64,000 nt of DNA from NCBI RefSeq assembly GCF_000516985.1, contig NW_006917098.1:372001-436000 (forward strand), given 5' to 3'. The position numbers were made by a program, and so were the translations under genes. The notes beneath the pieces are model-generated. The model saw nothing but the letters and a program-made list of their open reading frames with translations, was not told where the DNA came from and made no database searches. Of this stretch, positions 34,500 to 48,376 are shown one piece after another (positions within the stretch are counted from its first letter, which is position 1; every line of letters starts with the position of its first letter). The stretch is from Pestalotiopsis fici W106-1 (Eukaryota > Ascomycota > Sordariomycetes > Amphisphaeriales > Sporocadaceae).

Positions 34500-37400
34500 C
34501 CTAAATAAAATAAGTTATATAGGAACTATAGAATTCTAATAATGCTATAACTAAGGCAACTAATATTATTTTTACCCTAATTTATTCCGAAAAGCTTAAA
34601 TTTAGCATATTAGCGGCTTTTAATAATATTCCCGGATTATTTTAAGGATTTCTAGCCTAAATCCGAGCTTATTAAACCTTTTATAGTAATTAATTTATAA
34701 TAAAAAAATAAAAAATATTTTATATTATATTTTACTTTAAAAAATAAGCATTTGCCTAATTCGAACTTTATTTTTTGGACGTAATTAAATACGGATAATA
34801 AATAAAATTATATAAAGCGGAAACTTAAAATATCTTTTAAAATTACGCAAAATTTAAAGCAGCGCTTCGATTCCTATTTTAGGACCCGGACGAAAAACGA
34901 TAAGCTAAAAGGGAATTTAAAAACTTTAAATAAAAAAAATCCGCATTTAATTATATAATAGATTTTAAGCGTATTATCGCTAAAATAAAATGCATTAATA
35001 ATATTAGGATTATATTATATTATTAAGGATTTAAAAACGGTATTAAGGATAAATTTAGCAGGATCCTTAAATTATTAGCCGAATTTAATAAATATAGCGA
35101 ATTTACCGTTAAAATCGATAATTAATTATACGCTCGGCAAAACGAAAAAAAAAGGAATTACCCTACGCTACGTTTTTAACGTAATTACGCTAATATAGGT
35201 AAACTACGAAATAACCTATAACCTAAAAATAATTAGCGCGATAAAACCTTATATAAAATTTATAACGGATAAATAGATTTTAACGCTATTTAGCGCAAAA
35301 ATAAATTTAAAATTAAATGCTATAATTACGATAAAATAAAATATTATGCTAACGAATATCGCTAACCTAAAAAATTAGGATTTAAGCCAATGCTAAAAGG
35401 CAAAAAATAATTTAATAGCATTAAAAGGGATAATATACCCTATAAATTACTTTTTTAAACGGCGTGCTTCGACGACGGATGCCAAATATATAAATCTAGC
35501 AAAAATAAAAGTGGATAGTACCCTTAAAAATAAAGAACCCTAATAGCTATTAAATTAAAAAGGACCGTATATTTTAGAAAACGAGGATAATTTTAGGATA
35601 ATAACGATTATATATTTTCGGATGCCTCGGAAAACGAAGCATACCACTAAATAAAATAGGCAAAAGGCCAGAATTAGCAAAATTTATATAATAATACCTC
35701 TAATTATAAAAAAAGCATTAATATCGATATAAATTCTAATAAGCAAAAAAAGAATAGATTCGTTAGGCTTATCTAAAATAACGATAAAAAATATATTATC
35801 GATTATATATTTAAAAACGGAATTAGCTATATTTATAATATAATTATTATTATAATAAAATAATAGGATACCGCATTATAATTTGCAAAAATCTTTTAAA
35901 AAAAGACTAATATTTTATAAACCCGACGAACCCTAAAAGCAGCTATAAGAAACAACGTAAAATTTACCTATATATATTTAATATATAATACCGTAGCATA
36001 ATACGGATATATTGACCCTAATTATAATATATATTTATAAAATAAAATCTAAAAAAGGATATTTCCTTTACGATATAATAAAAACGCTATTTACTATTTT
36101 TTTAAAGCGGGAAAAACAGAAAATATAAAAATTAATTATATCGATTTTCGAAGATTTATAATGCTTTATATATAATTATAAAATTTAGACCGATGCCTAA
36201 AAAACGGGGATAAAAAATAGGAAAAATGCCTATATTATAATTGCGAACGCTACGTAATAAAAAAAATTAAAACATAGCACTTCCTTAAAAAATATAAGGT
36301 AATAAAACGTATCCGCGTTATAGCTACCCAACTAAGAAACGATAATACCGAAAATTTAGTATAAGCTATAAATAATAAACACAAACTATTTATATATTTA
36401 ATAGCTAACCTATTATTATAACTAATTATCGAAATAATAAAAAAAACGGGAAAAACCTATATTAAAATTACCACTAATCTATATTTCGTATACCAAAAAT
36501 ATAAAGAGTTAAAAAAGCCTTTTAAAAACGATAAAAAATAAAAAAATACCCCTAATATATAATAAAAAATAAGCGAACCATTTAAATAATACGGAAATCG
36601 ACCCCTACGAGCCAAAAAAAATTTAAATATATTAAAATAACAGGTATATACGGCCGCCGAAACGCAACGAGCCAATAAACGAATTAATAGGAATTCGGGA
36701 AACGACTACGGGCATTTTTAAAGCGATAAAAGTGGACCCCGACCAAAAAGTCCATATATGCCATAAATAGCACTAATATTAACGAATATTTTATAATCCA
36801 AATTAAAATTATAAACCAAAAAATACAAGCCCTAATAAATACGGAAGCTTAAGGAAATTTTATTTCGCTAATAATCGTTAACGCTTTATAAATATTATAA
36901 AAGCAGAAAAAAACGCCTTACGCATTTAATATTATTAATAAAAAACCTATATCGTATAAAAACGGAATTATAAATATAAAAATTGCGTATATTTAAATTT
37001 ACGTTTAGGATTACGAAAAAAAACTTAAATGCGATATTACAAAAATCACGGATTACGATATTATCCTAGGGATACCCTAATTACGAGCGAATAACCTTAG
37101 AATAAATTAGAATACCGGCTAATTTTAATAAAATATATTAAGAAAAAAGTTAGCTTTTAAAAAGCGCTAAAATAAGCCTTTAAGCAACTTTAAAATATTT
37201 AAATTTTATTTTATAATTAAAAATATTAAGCCGAAACTCGAGACTAAAATATTAAAAAAATACTAAAAATTTAGCAACCTATTTAGTAAAATATTAAAAA
37301 TAAGATTATTAAAATATACGAAATATAACTATAAAATACCCTTTTAAAAAAAAAAAACTATATTTTATACTAACGTACCTAATAAAACCTTAGTACGAAA

Positions 37401-40090
37401 AGGCATTAAAAAATATTTAGCGGATATGCTATAAAAAGGATAAATTATAAAATCTATTTTATTTATAAAGTATTTAATATTTTTTATACCTAAAAAAAAT
37501 AAAAACGGGAAACCTAAATAAAGATTTTGTATTAATTACCGCAAATTTAATAATATTACGATTAAAAATCGATACCTTTTATTTTTAATTAAAAATCTAC
37601 GCGATAAATTATACGAAGCCTAATAATTTATAGCCTTAAATTTATTTAACGCGTACGGCTTAATACGAATTAAAAAAAAAGAAAAATAGAAAACCGCTTT
37701 CCGTTATAAATACGGATATTTCGAATATAAAATTATGCCTTTCGGATTAATTAACGCACTAATAAGCTTTTAAAATATAATTAACGATATTTTAAGGAAA
37801 TACCTTGATAAATTCGTAATAATATATTTTAACGATATATTTATTTATTCCAAAAATTTTAACAAATATTAATAATACGTTAAAATAGTGTTATAAAAAC
37901 TATAAAACGCGAACCTGCTAGTTAACCTAAAGAAAAGCGAATTCTACAAAAAAAAAGTCATTTTTATAGGATATATAATATCCCTTAAAAAAATTAAAAT
38001 AAAATTATCTAAAATTTTAGCAATAAAAAATTAGCTTACCCCGATTTCGGTAATAAAAATTAGATTTTTTTTAAAATTTATAAATTTTTACCAAATATTC
38101 GTTTAAGGATTCGGAGGTATTACCGCATTATTTACGCATTTAATAAAAAAGGATATACCTTTTAATTAAATACTCGAAGCGTAAAAAGCCTTCGAAGCAA
38201 TTAAAAAACGAATTACGGATAAATCCGTAATATATATAGCAGATTTAAAATAAAAATTTAAAATCGAAATAAATGCCTTAAATTACGCTATAGGCGGATA
38301 GCTTATATAGAAAAATAATAACGGGAAATTATACCTAATTGCGTTTTATAGCAAAAAATTTACGAAAAAATAACTAAACTATTAAATTTATAATAAAGAA
38401 TTTATAGCTATTATCGAAGCATTTTAGGAATAGAAATACTATTTTAATAAAATTAAATATTAAATTAAAATTTATACCGATTATAAAAACTTAGCTTTAT
38501 TTATTATTAATAAAAAATTTAATAAGCGATAAATTAAATAGGCAGAATTTTTAGCAGACTTTAATTTTAAAATAATTTACCGTAAAAGAGCAAAAAACGG
38601 AAGAATTAACGCTTTTAGCCGAAGACTAAATCATTTTTAGGAAATACTAAAAGAAATTAATACTATCCTTTTAATAAATAACGAAAAAAACCTAATATTA
38701 ACTATAACTTTATATACAGCTATAAGGGTTAGTAACGATAATAATTGGATTAAAAGAATAACTAATAATAACGGAATATTTAATATATACGCCGATAAAA
38801 TCAAAATTAAGGAAATATTACTCGACTAAATAATTAAGGATTACCACAAATTACCTATTAGTAAATATTAAAAAATATTTAAAATAATTAAACGAATCTA
38901 ATAATATTTTAATTACCTATAGCTACGCAAATATATTAGCAATATTATTAAAAAATATAACTTATGCAATAAAGCAAAGTCAGCATAATACTAATAATAT
39001 AAAAAATTATAACCTATATTACCGCTAAATAAAATATAGAAATTTATTATATTAGATTTTATAATAAAACTATTATTTTTAGAAAAACTTTTAATTAGGA
39101 CCTTTTACGATAATATCCTAGTATTTATAAAACGATTTATAAAATACGCGTATTTCCTTTTATATAAAAAAGCTAATAATATAAAAAAATTAGCTTATAT
39201 ATTCCTTTAAATTATAGCTAATTAATACGGATTATTAAATAAAATTATTTTAAATAAAAATAAATTTTTTATATCGAAATTCTGGATATTATTTATTAAT
39301 TAGTTAAAATACGACTATAAGCTTTTAATAGCTTTTTATTTATAAATTAACGGATAAATAAAACGAGCAAATTAAATATTCGAAAAATACCTTAAATACT
39401 ACGTTAACTACGAATAAAATAATTAGGTTATATTATTATTATTCGCATAATTCGCATATAATAATATAATACGAGAACCTACCGGAATATTATTATTTTA
39501 CGCTAATTACGGATACAAATTAGATATTACTAAAGAACCATTAAAAGGAAAAGAATTTGCATTATACGCGATATTGCGCGTCGAATAATTTAAAAACCTA
39601 TAAGCAAAATTCTAAAAAACCCTTATCGCTATCTAATAAAGGATAAAATTTTAATACGATAAAAAAAAGATTAAGGGACCAATTTTTAAAAAAAGGGATA
39701 AAATCTACCTTTTATATAAAAATATTAAAATAAAACGATTAAGCGATAAACTCGATTTTAAAAAATTTGGATTATTTAAAATCGATAAAAAAGTTTCGAA
39801 CGTTAATTACCGATTTAAGCTATTAAAAATTATAAAAAACCACAAAACTTTTTATATTTTATTATTTAAACTAATATTAAAAAACGCTAAAATTAACGAA
39901 ATATTAAAAATAAAACTAAATTAGCAAAAATATATCGTTAAAAAAATTATTAATTATAAAAAAATCGGACGCGGATACTAGTTTTACGTTAAATAGGAAA
40001 ATTACCTATTTAAGGAAAATATTTAGGAACCTAGGAAGCATATTAAGAATTATATCGCTTTTAACTAATACCTTTAGCTTCGATAAAAGG
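34500..40090 (+). pseudogene. Gypsy gag-pol remnant with chromodomain
   Basis: A gag CCHC knuckle decayed by RIP is readable at 35318-35359 (CYNYDKIKYYANEY, where the second and fourth metal positions have become Y and the histidine Y). Reverse transcriptase runs from about 37500 to 37990, with NYRKFNNITIKNRY, then YFNDIFIYSK at 37825-37854 in place of YxDDILIYSK. The integrase zinc segment is near 38957-38990 (LCNKAKSA). A chromodomain-like tail at about 39921-40070 reads IINYKKIGRGY and later FKENI-EP-KHIKN with stops at tryptophan or glutamine positions. Dead copy; its domain order is that of fungal chromoviruses, which target heterochromatin. Confidence 0.85.
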
Positions 40091-40787
40091 ACTAAAATCT
40101 ATAAAGTTATTTCCGAAACTAAATACCGATTAATCGGGCTCGTTAAGGATACCTAACGATTAAAGATCGTTTATTACGAAATATTCGTAATTTTTAAAAG
40201 CAAAAAAAACCCTATTTTCCTTATTTAATTCCTTTATATTATAAGCGAATAATTCGGAATTATAAGCCTTTATTCGTATTTTAATTTTCCGAATCCGAAA
40301 TAACCGATTAATAATAGCCGCTAAAAAAAATTAAAGCTTAGCTATTTTTTCGTAAAATTCTAAAAAACTATTATTCGCTTCCTTTTTTTCGGTTTCTAAT
40401 TTTCGCTATTAATCTAAAACCTTCCGGAGCGTAAAAGCTATTAGGATATTATCGCATTTCCGGGAAAAATACGCGATATATTTTAGATAACAAATCGATT
40501 TTTTATCCGCTATTCGGCAAAAACGCTTATTTTTAAAGCAAAACGTATACGGTATATTTATAATATAACCGTTTAATTTAATAAAATTAAAAAGCTTAAT
40601 TCGTTTACGAGCTTTTCGTTTTTTCGTTATTTCCGATAAAAATTCTAATATAATAAATATATATTATAAATAAAGCAAAAAAAAATAATAAAAAAGGGAA
40701 ATAAAATAATTACGGCATATAGGCACTACGATTTATTTAAGCGGCCTAAAGTCTTTCGAAGATAAAAAATATAAAAAGGGAAGCTAA

Positions 40788-41303
40788 TATTACAAATATA
40801 TACCTTTATATAAAAATAAATAAATATATTAGCGCTTAAGGAAAAAAGGAAGGGGCTTAGCACCGAAAGCCGGGAATAGGTTAAAACGGGAACCACTATC
40901 CTTAATAGCTATTAACCAGCTGCCTAATAAAATTATAATTTTAGCAATAATTTAAATAATTAAATTATTAGAATTATTAAACTCTATCGACTCCAAGGCC
41001 ATAAAATCGGCTTGGCATTATAATTTAAAGAATATTAGTAAAGGAATAAATAAATATATATTATAAAAAGATTTCTTATATAAATAATTATTATCTTAAT
41101 AATTAATTTAAGCATTTATTTTACTTATAAGTAAAGCATTTAATACGCTTTAACGATTATATTTGTAAATTAGTTCGATTACCCTTATTTTTAGATATTT
41201 ATTGCTTAATATTTCTTTTAAAGCTATCGTTCCCTATTAGCATAAACCCCAACACCTTTTATACTTCAGGTTTATTCTAGAAACCCGTAGTGTAGTTGTT
41301 ATA
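40788..41303 (+). repeat. Gypsy right LTR
   Basis: 516-bp partner of 33756-34271. Its middle and outer parts are less mutated than in the left copy (for example GGCCATAAAATCGGCTTGGC). Confidence 0.93.
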
Positions 41304-41451
41304 CTAAGCAGCTATTATAGCGCTTTGATTATTTTTAGTTAAAGTGCTTTGGCTAGTAGTGTAGGGTTTTGGGTGACTTTTAGTGCTAGGTGCTATATTG
41401 TAATAAAAGAAGCTATTTATAATATTTTTTATATTAATTATGGTGCTATTA

Positions 41452-41657
41452 TATGGGAAATTAATGGGGATTTAGTATATTTAGTATAAATAAACGGATC
41501 TGGCTATATGGGTTTAGTTAAATAAAGTGTATAAGACCTAATTGCCTCCTATAGCCTACCGGAAATAGCCGTTAAGCCGGAGGTCCCGGGGTCTGATGCT
41601 TTTATCCGTTAAAACGAGAGTTGTACCCATTACTTTAGTCAAAGTCAACTTTCCACA
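41452..41657 (-). repeat. Family A copy 2, right LTR (5' LTR)
   Basis: 206-bp partner of 28722-28927, ending CTTTCCACA just before the CATAG duplication. Confidence 0.93.
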
Positions 41658-41662
41658 CATAG

Positions 41663-42284
41663 TGCATGTCCAAAGAAGTACGTACCAACGTCTTTTGACA
41701 CTACCACCCACCTAAACTGATCTGCATCAATGACTTTGGGTACAGGTATCTGTTTTGTTTTTCGGTCGCGGATCAGATATATAACATGCAAGGCAGGATC
41801 GTTTTTTTAGCCAATGCAGACAATATGGTGTATTGACCATTACTCGTCTTGGCTGGTTGATGCTCAAACCACGCACATCCGACAAAATCCATGCGTTACA
41901 GACAAAACAAGAACTCAAGAAATGCGACACTGAGCAATCACAAGTCGGAGCCTGATCCCAAAATATCGTCTCATTATCATATACACGCATATACTCTTTT
42001 ATCTATACAACGGGGAATTAAACGACCATTTGATCCGAGGTCGAGGATGGAAAGCGAAGGTATTGACCCATGCCTGTCCAGAACACAAAAACTTTGTGAT
42101 TTCTATGATACAATCAGATCCCGCTGCCCATGCCAATATACAGGTTAAGAAGATTGCTAGGCGCCGATGATGATATGCTAGTGTGCTGTATTGAAATTCC
42201 TGGCCATGCCAATAGACAGTGCAGAATTGCTCAATCGTGGACGCACATTGATGGAACTACACAGCCCAAAGTCACGACATGACT
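41663..42284. other. Intergenic DNA downstream of SEC16
   Basis: Normal composition from the first base after the target duplication. No gene is supported; it should contain the SEC16 3' UTR and poly(A) signals. Short frames on both strands are chance. Confidence 0.5.
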
Positions 42285-45200
42285 CTATTTGGCCATGACA
42301 TCCACATATCGACCACTCTTTCTGGGCTTCTTGCCACCGGGTTTACGTGGCCCTGCTGCTCCTAGGAGGTCATCAATGCTGCTAGCATTGCTGAGGCTAG
42401 TTGAAGGACGTGTAGGGGGTGCGCTTGAAATTCCAGGCGGCGCAAGAGTCGGTGGTCCATTGCTGTCTGCCGATGCGTTGCTCATGTTGCTCATGTTGCT
42501 AGCACTACGCAACATTGGCGGTGCTCCGCCCAGCGCAGGTCCTGGCGGGGTCAAGTTGTCCATTGACGCCATCTTGGTGAGGTTGCTCACACTGCGTGGC
42601 ATTCCCATGGGAGGACCGGCCATAGGTGGGGGAGGTGTACCAGCACTCCTTGGTGGAGCACTGCTGCTGGATCCTGGAGGCGGCGGCGTGCCATTTCGCG
42701 ATGCCGCCCGGGGAGGTGGTGGCGTAGCTGCTTTCGCAGCCGTGTCTTCTGCGCCAGCCTTCTTGTTGATCCATCGTTTCTGGTCAGGATCATAATAGAA
42801 ACTGCTTGATTCTCCAAGCTTTGCGCGGATTGGCTTGTTGGCTGGCATCTCGGCCTCCTTCTTGGCGGCACCACCTCCACCAAACCATCCGCCCAGCCAA
42901 CCCTTCTTCTGGGACTTGGCCTCTGCTGCACGTTTTGCTGTGTTCCAATTAGCATTACATAATAGATTGCGAGATTTGTGAGACACCTACCTTCTTCTTC
43001 GGCTACCTTTCGGAACATCTCCTCGTTCTCCCGGTCCTTGTCCGCCTTGGACTTGCCTTGTGGGGCACTTGGAGCAGCTTTCATTGAAGGGAAGTCGTCA
43101 TCGTCATCGTCCATGATGCCCTTCTTCTTTGGCTTTGGCTGATCTTCTGCCTCTTCACCGCCTTCTGGGTCAGGTTCGTAGGAAGAAGTAGGTGGCTCGT
43201 AGGAGTACGGTGTGTAAGTAGGGGCTTCCCAACCACTGCCGGATGTGCTCTGTCCTGCTTCCTTGTCTGCAGTATCGGCAGCTGGAGTAATTTCGGCAGC
43301 CTCACCCAAGTGAGTACTGGGCTCGTCAACCGTCAACGGCTGGAACCCACCATAAGATGGCGCCGGGTAGCCATTCGTAGTGGAGAGATCGTTGACCGCA
43401 ATCTCGGGTTTGGCCTCCGTAGCCTGCGTAGTATTGCTAGCTGCGGGCTCTGGCGCATCAACCGGTTGATAGGGAGAGTACGATGTTGCTGGCTCTTGAA
43501 CTGAAGCAGGCTGATAGGGGGAATAGGGGCTGGCAGACGCTTCTGATGCAACAGCAGGTTGGAAAGGGGAATAATTGGTCGATGACTGGGGCGTCACAGG
43601 CAGACCGTTGCTTGGCGTGAAAGGGGTGTATTGAGAGGCAGCGGCAGGCTGGTAGCCTGTCGATCCAGTGTTGCTTTCGAGTGATGAGCCGCCATACATT
43701 GGTGGAAGGGTCTCCGCAGCTGGACGAGGTAATTCGAGTGAGCTTCGCTGGGGCAGTTCCAAGGAGCTTCGGTGGTATTCCCCAGAGCTTCTTGGGGCGT
43801 AAGTGGAATTTGGTTCATATGAGGAAGCCGCACGCTGGCCCAGGTTGGGAGCGTAGCGTGAAGATACTTGGCTCGCCGCAACATTAGGAGAAGGTCCACC
43901 AAATGTCTCAAAGTTGTTTACTGATGGTGAACGACTGATGGTTGGCGTGCCACCACCAATTCGTGCAAATGGTCCCGATTCCAATCCGGGCTCTCCAGGA
44001 GATGCTTGGCCAGCACCCTGGGCATCGTCGCCAGAGACAAACTTGTTGAATTTGTCCCACATGGAGTTTGATACCTGATTCATCGTCGGTTTTGAGATCC
44101 ACGAAGACCCACCTTCCTTTGGTGCCAACTTGAGTCTCCCCATAAGATCATCAACAGCTGACATCAAGGCCGGGTGGTAATAGGGCGACCTCTTTGTTTG
44201 TGCCGTGACTGCGTTCATGATCGATTCGCAGTATGCCAACGCCTTGTCCCTGAAGCCATACTCGGCAAGAGTAATGGCGTGCTGCAGCTTGTAAGCAGCC
44301 AAGTGGGGGCAGCTTTGCTGTGTGCTTGAGCCGGAGAGAGCCAGACCAAATTCATATACTTCACTAAGCAGAAGAGCTTCCGTCTCCTTGGCAGATTGGT
44401 CAGCTTGACCCCGGTGGTCTGCGCCAACAAGGACAAAGTTGGAGCTCGGGTCATCGAGACCACCGAAAACGGCGTGCTTTCGAGCGAATAGGAAGCAGAT
44501 ATGCGCAGCCTCAGCTCGACCGTAGCCCGAGAGCAAGTTGCCAAGGGATGTTATAGCAACGATGTCATTGTTACTTCTGTTGCTCAACACCATGCCCAAG
44601 GTCTCGCGCCATTTGTCTAGGCCAGACAATGCATCGGCCGACTGGTTAGAGTTCAACGAGGTAGACATCAGTTGTAAGCCTGCTCTGGCATGACTGGGCA
44701 CCAATGCATCAACTGATTCTTCATGGTTGCCAGAAAGTACACCATAGAGCGTAGCAAGCGATCCATTGCTGCCATTGGCGTGGTTGACTTCCTTTTTGAT
44801 AAACTCCTGGGTGACCTGTTTGTAGAGATCACCCTGGACTGTGCTCGAAATGAGCATGGCATGGCCCCAAAGGCGCTTGTCGACCGCTGCCCAGGCTGCC
44901 TTCTCACGGTCACCCGAGAGAAGATGCTTCCGAATCTGTTCTACAGCGGAAGAGTCCACAGCGTCGGACTGTGAGTTGTAGGCACCCAGAGCTGCACCCT
45001 GAAGGTCTGCCATGGTGACAACGGGTGAATCAGGCTCGTCGCTGTTGGTTATACTCAATTCTGGAGAAAGAACCAGCCGAACTGCCTTTTCCACGTTCGT
45101 ATTGCCCTCGAGAACACCATCATTTTCCACCATCACTCGTAAGATCTTCCACAACAAAATTCTCTCAATGGCACGTTTGTCTTCGTGTGAGACATATTGC

Positions 45201-48200
45201 TGGAAAGTGACATTCGGGGACTCCTTCTCGAGAGTCTCTATTCCATTAGAGAGCCAGGCAAGTACTTCCTTCTTCTTGGATTTCCCTTTCAGAGGCCCGG
45301 GGAACTTGCTTAACCGCTCCTCAATCGGGTGGACATCCTTGATGTGCTGCAGCTTGACTTCGCCAGGGCTCCGAACAATCATAGGCAGGGCCTGGGAGAT
45401 ACCATAGCGTGGTACATCCTTGGGGAATGAAGTGACCACGGTACCGCCCATACCCCACGTGACGGTCGGGGCGCCTCTCCATCTCTGCAAAGGATCAAGT
45501 TCGCGGCCATCAGTTGGCGGAACCATGCTCAAAACTTGAGACATTCCGCGGGCACGTGTGACTGGCGGGTTGGCTGGTACTGTCGAGGAACTTTGACGGG
45601 GCGAGATGGGGCCTTGAGCGGATGAAGGTCTAGGCATGGCCTCGGCAGGATTTGCAGAAACACGTCCATAAGCAGTACCGGGTGATTGCGTTTGCGATCT
45701 AGGCGGAGGGGCAAAATTCACTTCCCGCAGATGGCTGGACGGCTGCGGAATGGGAGCATAATTTGAAATAGTTCTCTTCGGAGGAGATAGTGTGCTCGCA
45801 GCCGGTGAAGACGTGGGAGGAGGTGTGCTCCTCGTTTGCTGGGGACTGTATCGTGCTGCTGATGGTATTGATTGTGGAGACTGCATTATTGCAGAAGGTG
45901 GAGCATCTTCATCAACCTCTGCTGTAGTCGGCAATGAGGGCGCCCGGGTGAGACGAGGCTCATACTGGGACGAAGCACTTCGGCCAATATGCGGCACTTG
46001 GCCGGCAGTTGGCTGTATTCCTTGCTTTGCTGCAAGACCATGTGACGCTTCAAACTGAGCCAGGGGACTCGACGTTCTGGGTTGATGAGCAAGAATTGGA
46101 GGAGGGACATGAGGGAACGTTCCGCTACTTGATCGACTTGGGGGAGCAGGTGAATATCGACTGGTAGCAGCGACAGGAGGAGCGATGTTACTTGAGGGAG
46201 ATCCCTGTGGGGGTGCTGGAGAATAGCGGTTTGTTGCCGCAGGGCCTGGTCGGGGAGCAGCATTCGGCAGAGGCATGAAAGGGCTGCTTTGTTCAGGGGC
46301 TACCAGTCCGGCCATAGCGGGGGATGGTTGAGGTGGCAGGGATGCTATCGGTGGTGTCGACACTGGTGCCTGAGCGGCCATTTGCGGAGGGCCTTGAGGA
46401 GGACCTTGAGGAGTCTGTTGCGCAGTGGTCAAACTATTTTGGCGAGAAGCGGTCCGGGGTTTGGCGGACATCGGGAGCTCTTCGAAGAAACTCGACTTGG
46501 ACGTCAGCTTCGGTGCCGGCTTCAAGCCTTGGGTTGGAAGATTCGACCCGCTCGACGATGGTGGCGATGGAATTGGAACCGGAGCTACGGAAACTGGAGA
46601 CGGTTGACTATACATGCTCGTGGACCGAGTAGGTTGAGGTGGAGGCATCGTCGGAGCAGTAGTATTGGCGCGCGGAAGCTGTTGCATACTTGTTCGGTGT
46701 CTCGGAGGGCGAACAACATCCATGGGCAAATCATAAGGAGAAGCATAACCACCCTTTGCCTTGTCCGCAAAGCTTTGCGCTCTGGATACTTCAGGTTTCG
46801 GCGGTGCCGCACCATATGGCCCTGCAATTGGTTGAGGTACACCCACAGGAGCATACTGAGGTGGAACAGCCTGTTGTAGTTGAGGAATGCTTGGCGTCGA
46901 GTTGAATGTATTCAGAAGCGGCTGTGTCTGCGTGGGTAACGCAGCCGGAGTATATCGGCTGGTAGGGGCAGCACTTGATGGTTGAGAAGGAGCTGGTTCC
47001 TGCACGTGAGCGGTGCTTGGTGCCAAGTCTTCTTCGGCATCATCTTCCAGGAAACCTTCATCATCGCTGCCAAAAAATGCAGCTGGATCAAGCTCCTTTC
47101 CCTCCTCAGTATTCGAGTCCTCTAGGAGAAAGTCATCATCATCCTCGCCGAAAGCAGCTGCCCATTTGGCGTCCAACTCGGCAGGTTCCTCGGGCTGGGA
47201 ATCTTGTGGCACTTCGGTCGGTTCGGGGTTCGTCTCTTCAGGGACTGGGAAAGTGGAATGTTCTGGCTCTACATATTCCGTCTCAGGAATTGTTGGCGTT
47301 TCCGGTGCAAAGGCTTCGGCGCCAGAGACAATATTCGTGAAAACGCTTGTATCTTTACGTTGTAGTGCTGGGCCGTCAAAAGGATCCTCGACTTCCTGCA
47401 CTTCAACACCCTGGATCTGGGTGAAAAAGTCATCGTTGCCAGTGTCGTCCGCAAATGTAACATCAAATTCAGCTGATGTCTGAGGCTCCTCGTTTTGTAC
47501 CGTCTCATCCTGGGGAATCAGTGGTAGGCCCTCCTCAAAACGAGCGTCAGAAGCAGCCTCTTCAGCGCCAATTAAGTCGCCGCCCAGGGGGAAGGATGCA
47601 TCTCCCTGCTGATCTTGCACATCTGAGTCACCAAAGGTCTTCATGAAGTCCGGCTCCCCTGCTGATTGAGGCTCTTGAGCTTCATTCTCAATTTCTTGCA
47701 TGATCTCTTGAGCCTGTGTTGCTGGGGGTGGCGATGATGACTGTTCCAAGAAATCTGGGACGTCGTGTTCCGCAGGCGGCACAGGGGGGAATGAGTTTGT
47801 CCGCTCGTTCGGAGCCATGAAGTTGAAGGGGTCGGTGTCGGTTCTCTGGATATTCCATTCATCGTCATCGTCATCGTTGAAGTTCACCTCGTGTGAGACT
47901 GTCCGTGTGAAAGAGATGGTGCTCGAGTGCTTTGCTGCATTAGATTGCGCAGGTGGCTCGACCCTAATCTCTGGTTCCTGTTCCGATTCCGTTTCTGGAG
48001 CTTGAGTCGGGGCTTCCTCGATTTCACCAGCTTCGGGGATCGCAGTATCCTCATCTTGCGGCACAGCTGCCGTGTCAGCTTTGGTGTCTCCAAGATCAAG
48101 ATCCCAACCGCCAGCATCGGGGTCATCGCCAGCAAACTGATCGAGGAATGCGCCGTTATCTGCACTTTCGGGTTCTGTAGAGGTAGTCTCAGGCGGTATC

Positions 48201-48376
48201 ATGTGGCTCGGCGCATCTGCAATTGTTTCTGGCTGCGCCTGTTCTACTGGTAGTTCTGGTTCTTGCTCCTGCTGTACTTGGGGTTCATTATCGTTATGTC
48301 GAGGTGCAGGAGTATCTTCGTGAAAGTTTGGCATCAAGGCAGGGTGCCACGACGCGCTCTGGGTATCCGACGCCAT
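42285..48376 (-). CDS. SEC16: COPII coat assembly protein Sec16
   Basis: Two exons on the minus strand, 48376-42991 and 42937-42285, with a 53-bp intron (GTAGGT donor, ACACAG acceptor), giving 2012 residues. Sec16 is the peripheral ER scaffold that organises COPII assembly at ER exit sites. The N-terminal 450 residues are acidic and Gln/Glu-rich, followed by a long Pro/Ser region. The conserved central domain runs from about residue 970 ([13 protein letters not shown]) to about 1445 ([11 protein letters not shown]), which binds Sec13. Low-complexity Tyr-Pro repeats (SPYQP type) follow, then the C-terminal conserved domain ([34 protein letters not shown]). The open frame extends to 48496, but only to a TTG; the first ATG at 48376 gives the family-like start [17 protein letters not shown]. 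Confidence 0.96.

Larger units (their letters stand above)
33756..41303 (+). mobile_element. Gypsy (chromovirus) LTR retrotransposon nested in family A copy 2
   Basis: 516-bp LTRs (33756-34271 and 40788-41303) are flanked by a perfect CTAAG target duplication (33751-33755 and 41304-41308). Family A copy 1 holds the uninterrupted target near 15511. The element is 7548 bp and coded on the plus strand, opposite to its host. LTRs start TG and end TA, the last probably a RIP-converted CA. Plus-strand translation shows, in order, a gag zinc knuckle, Gypsy reverse transcriptase, an integrase zinc-binding segment and a C-terminal chromodomain, the chromovirus arrangement. RIP has closed all frames. 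Confidence 0.94.
28722..41657 (-). mobile_element. Ty1/Copia LTR retrotransposon, family A, copy 2 (RIP-mutated, interrupted)
   Basis: Same family as copy 1: 206-bp LTRs at 28722-28927 and 41452-41657 and a perfect target duplication CATAG at 28717-28721 and 41658-41662. Without the nested Gypsy element the copy is about 5.4 kb and collinear with copy 1. It carries the empty site for element B (around 29731) and the filled site for the Gypsy element. Minus-strand coding: the YIND reverse transcriptase motif is near 29997-30011. RIP is somewhat heavier than in copy 1. Confidence 0.93.

Noticed and set aside
36457..36675. 72-codon minus-strand frame inside the Gypsy element
   Set aside because: Antisense to the gag-pol remnant and of the AT-rich composition created by RIP.
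5195..41657. Single large segmental duplication of the AT-rich islands
   Set aside because: The two family A copies have different 5-bp target duplications and different nested insertions, so they are independent insertions.
42289..42795. 168-codon plus-strand frame
   Set aside because: Exact antisense shadow of the proline-rich C-terminal exon of SEC16.
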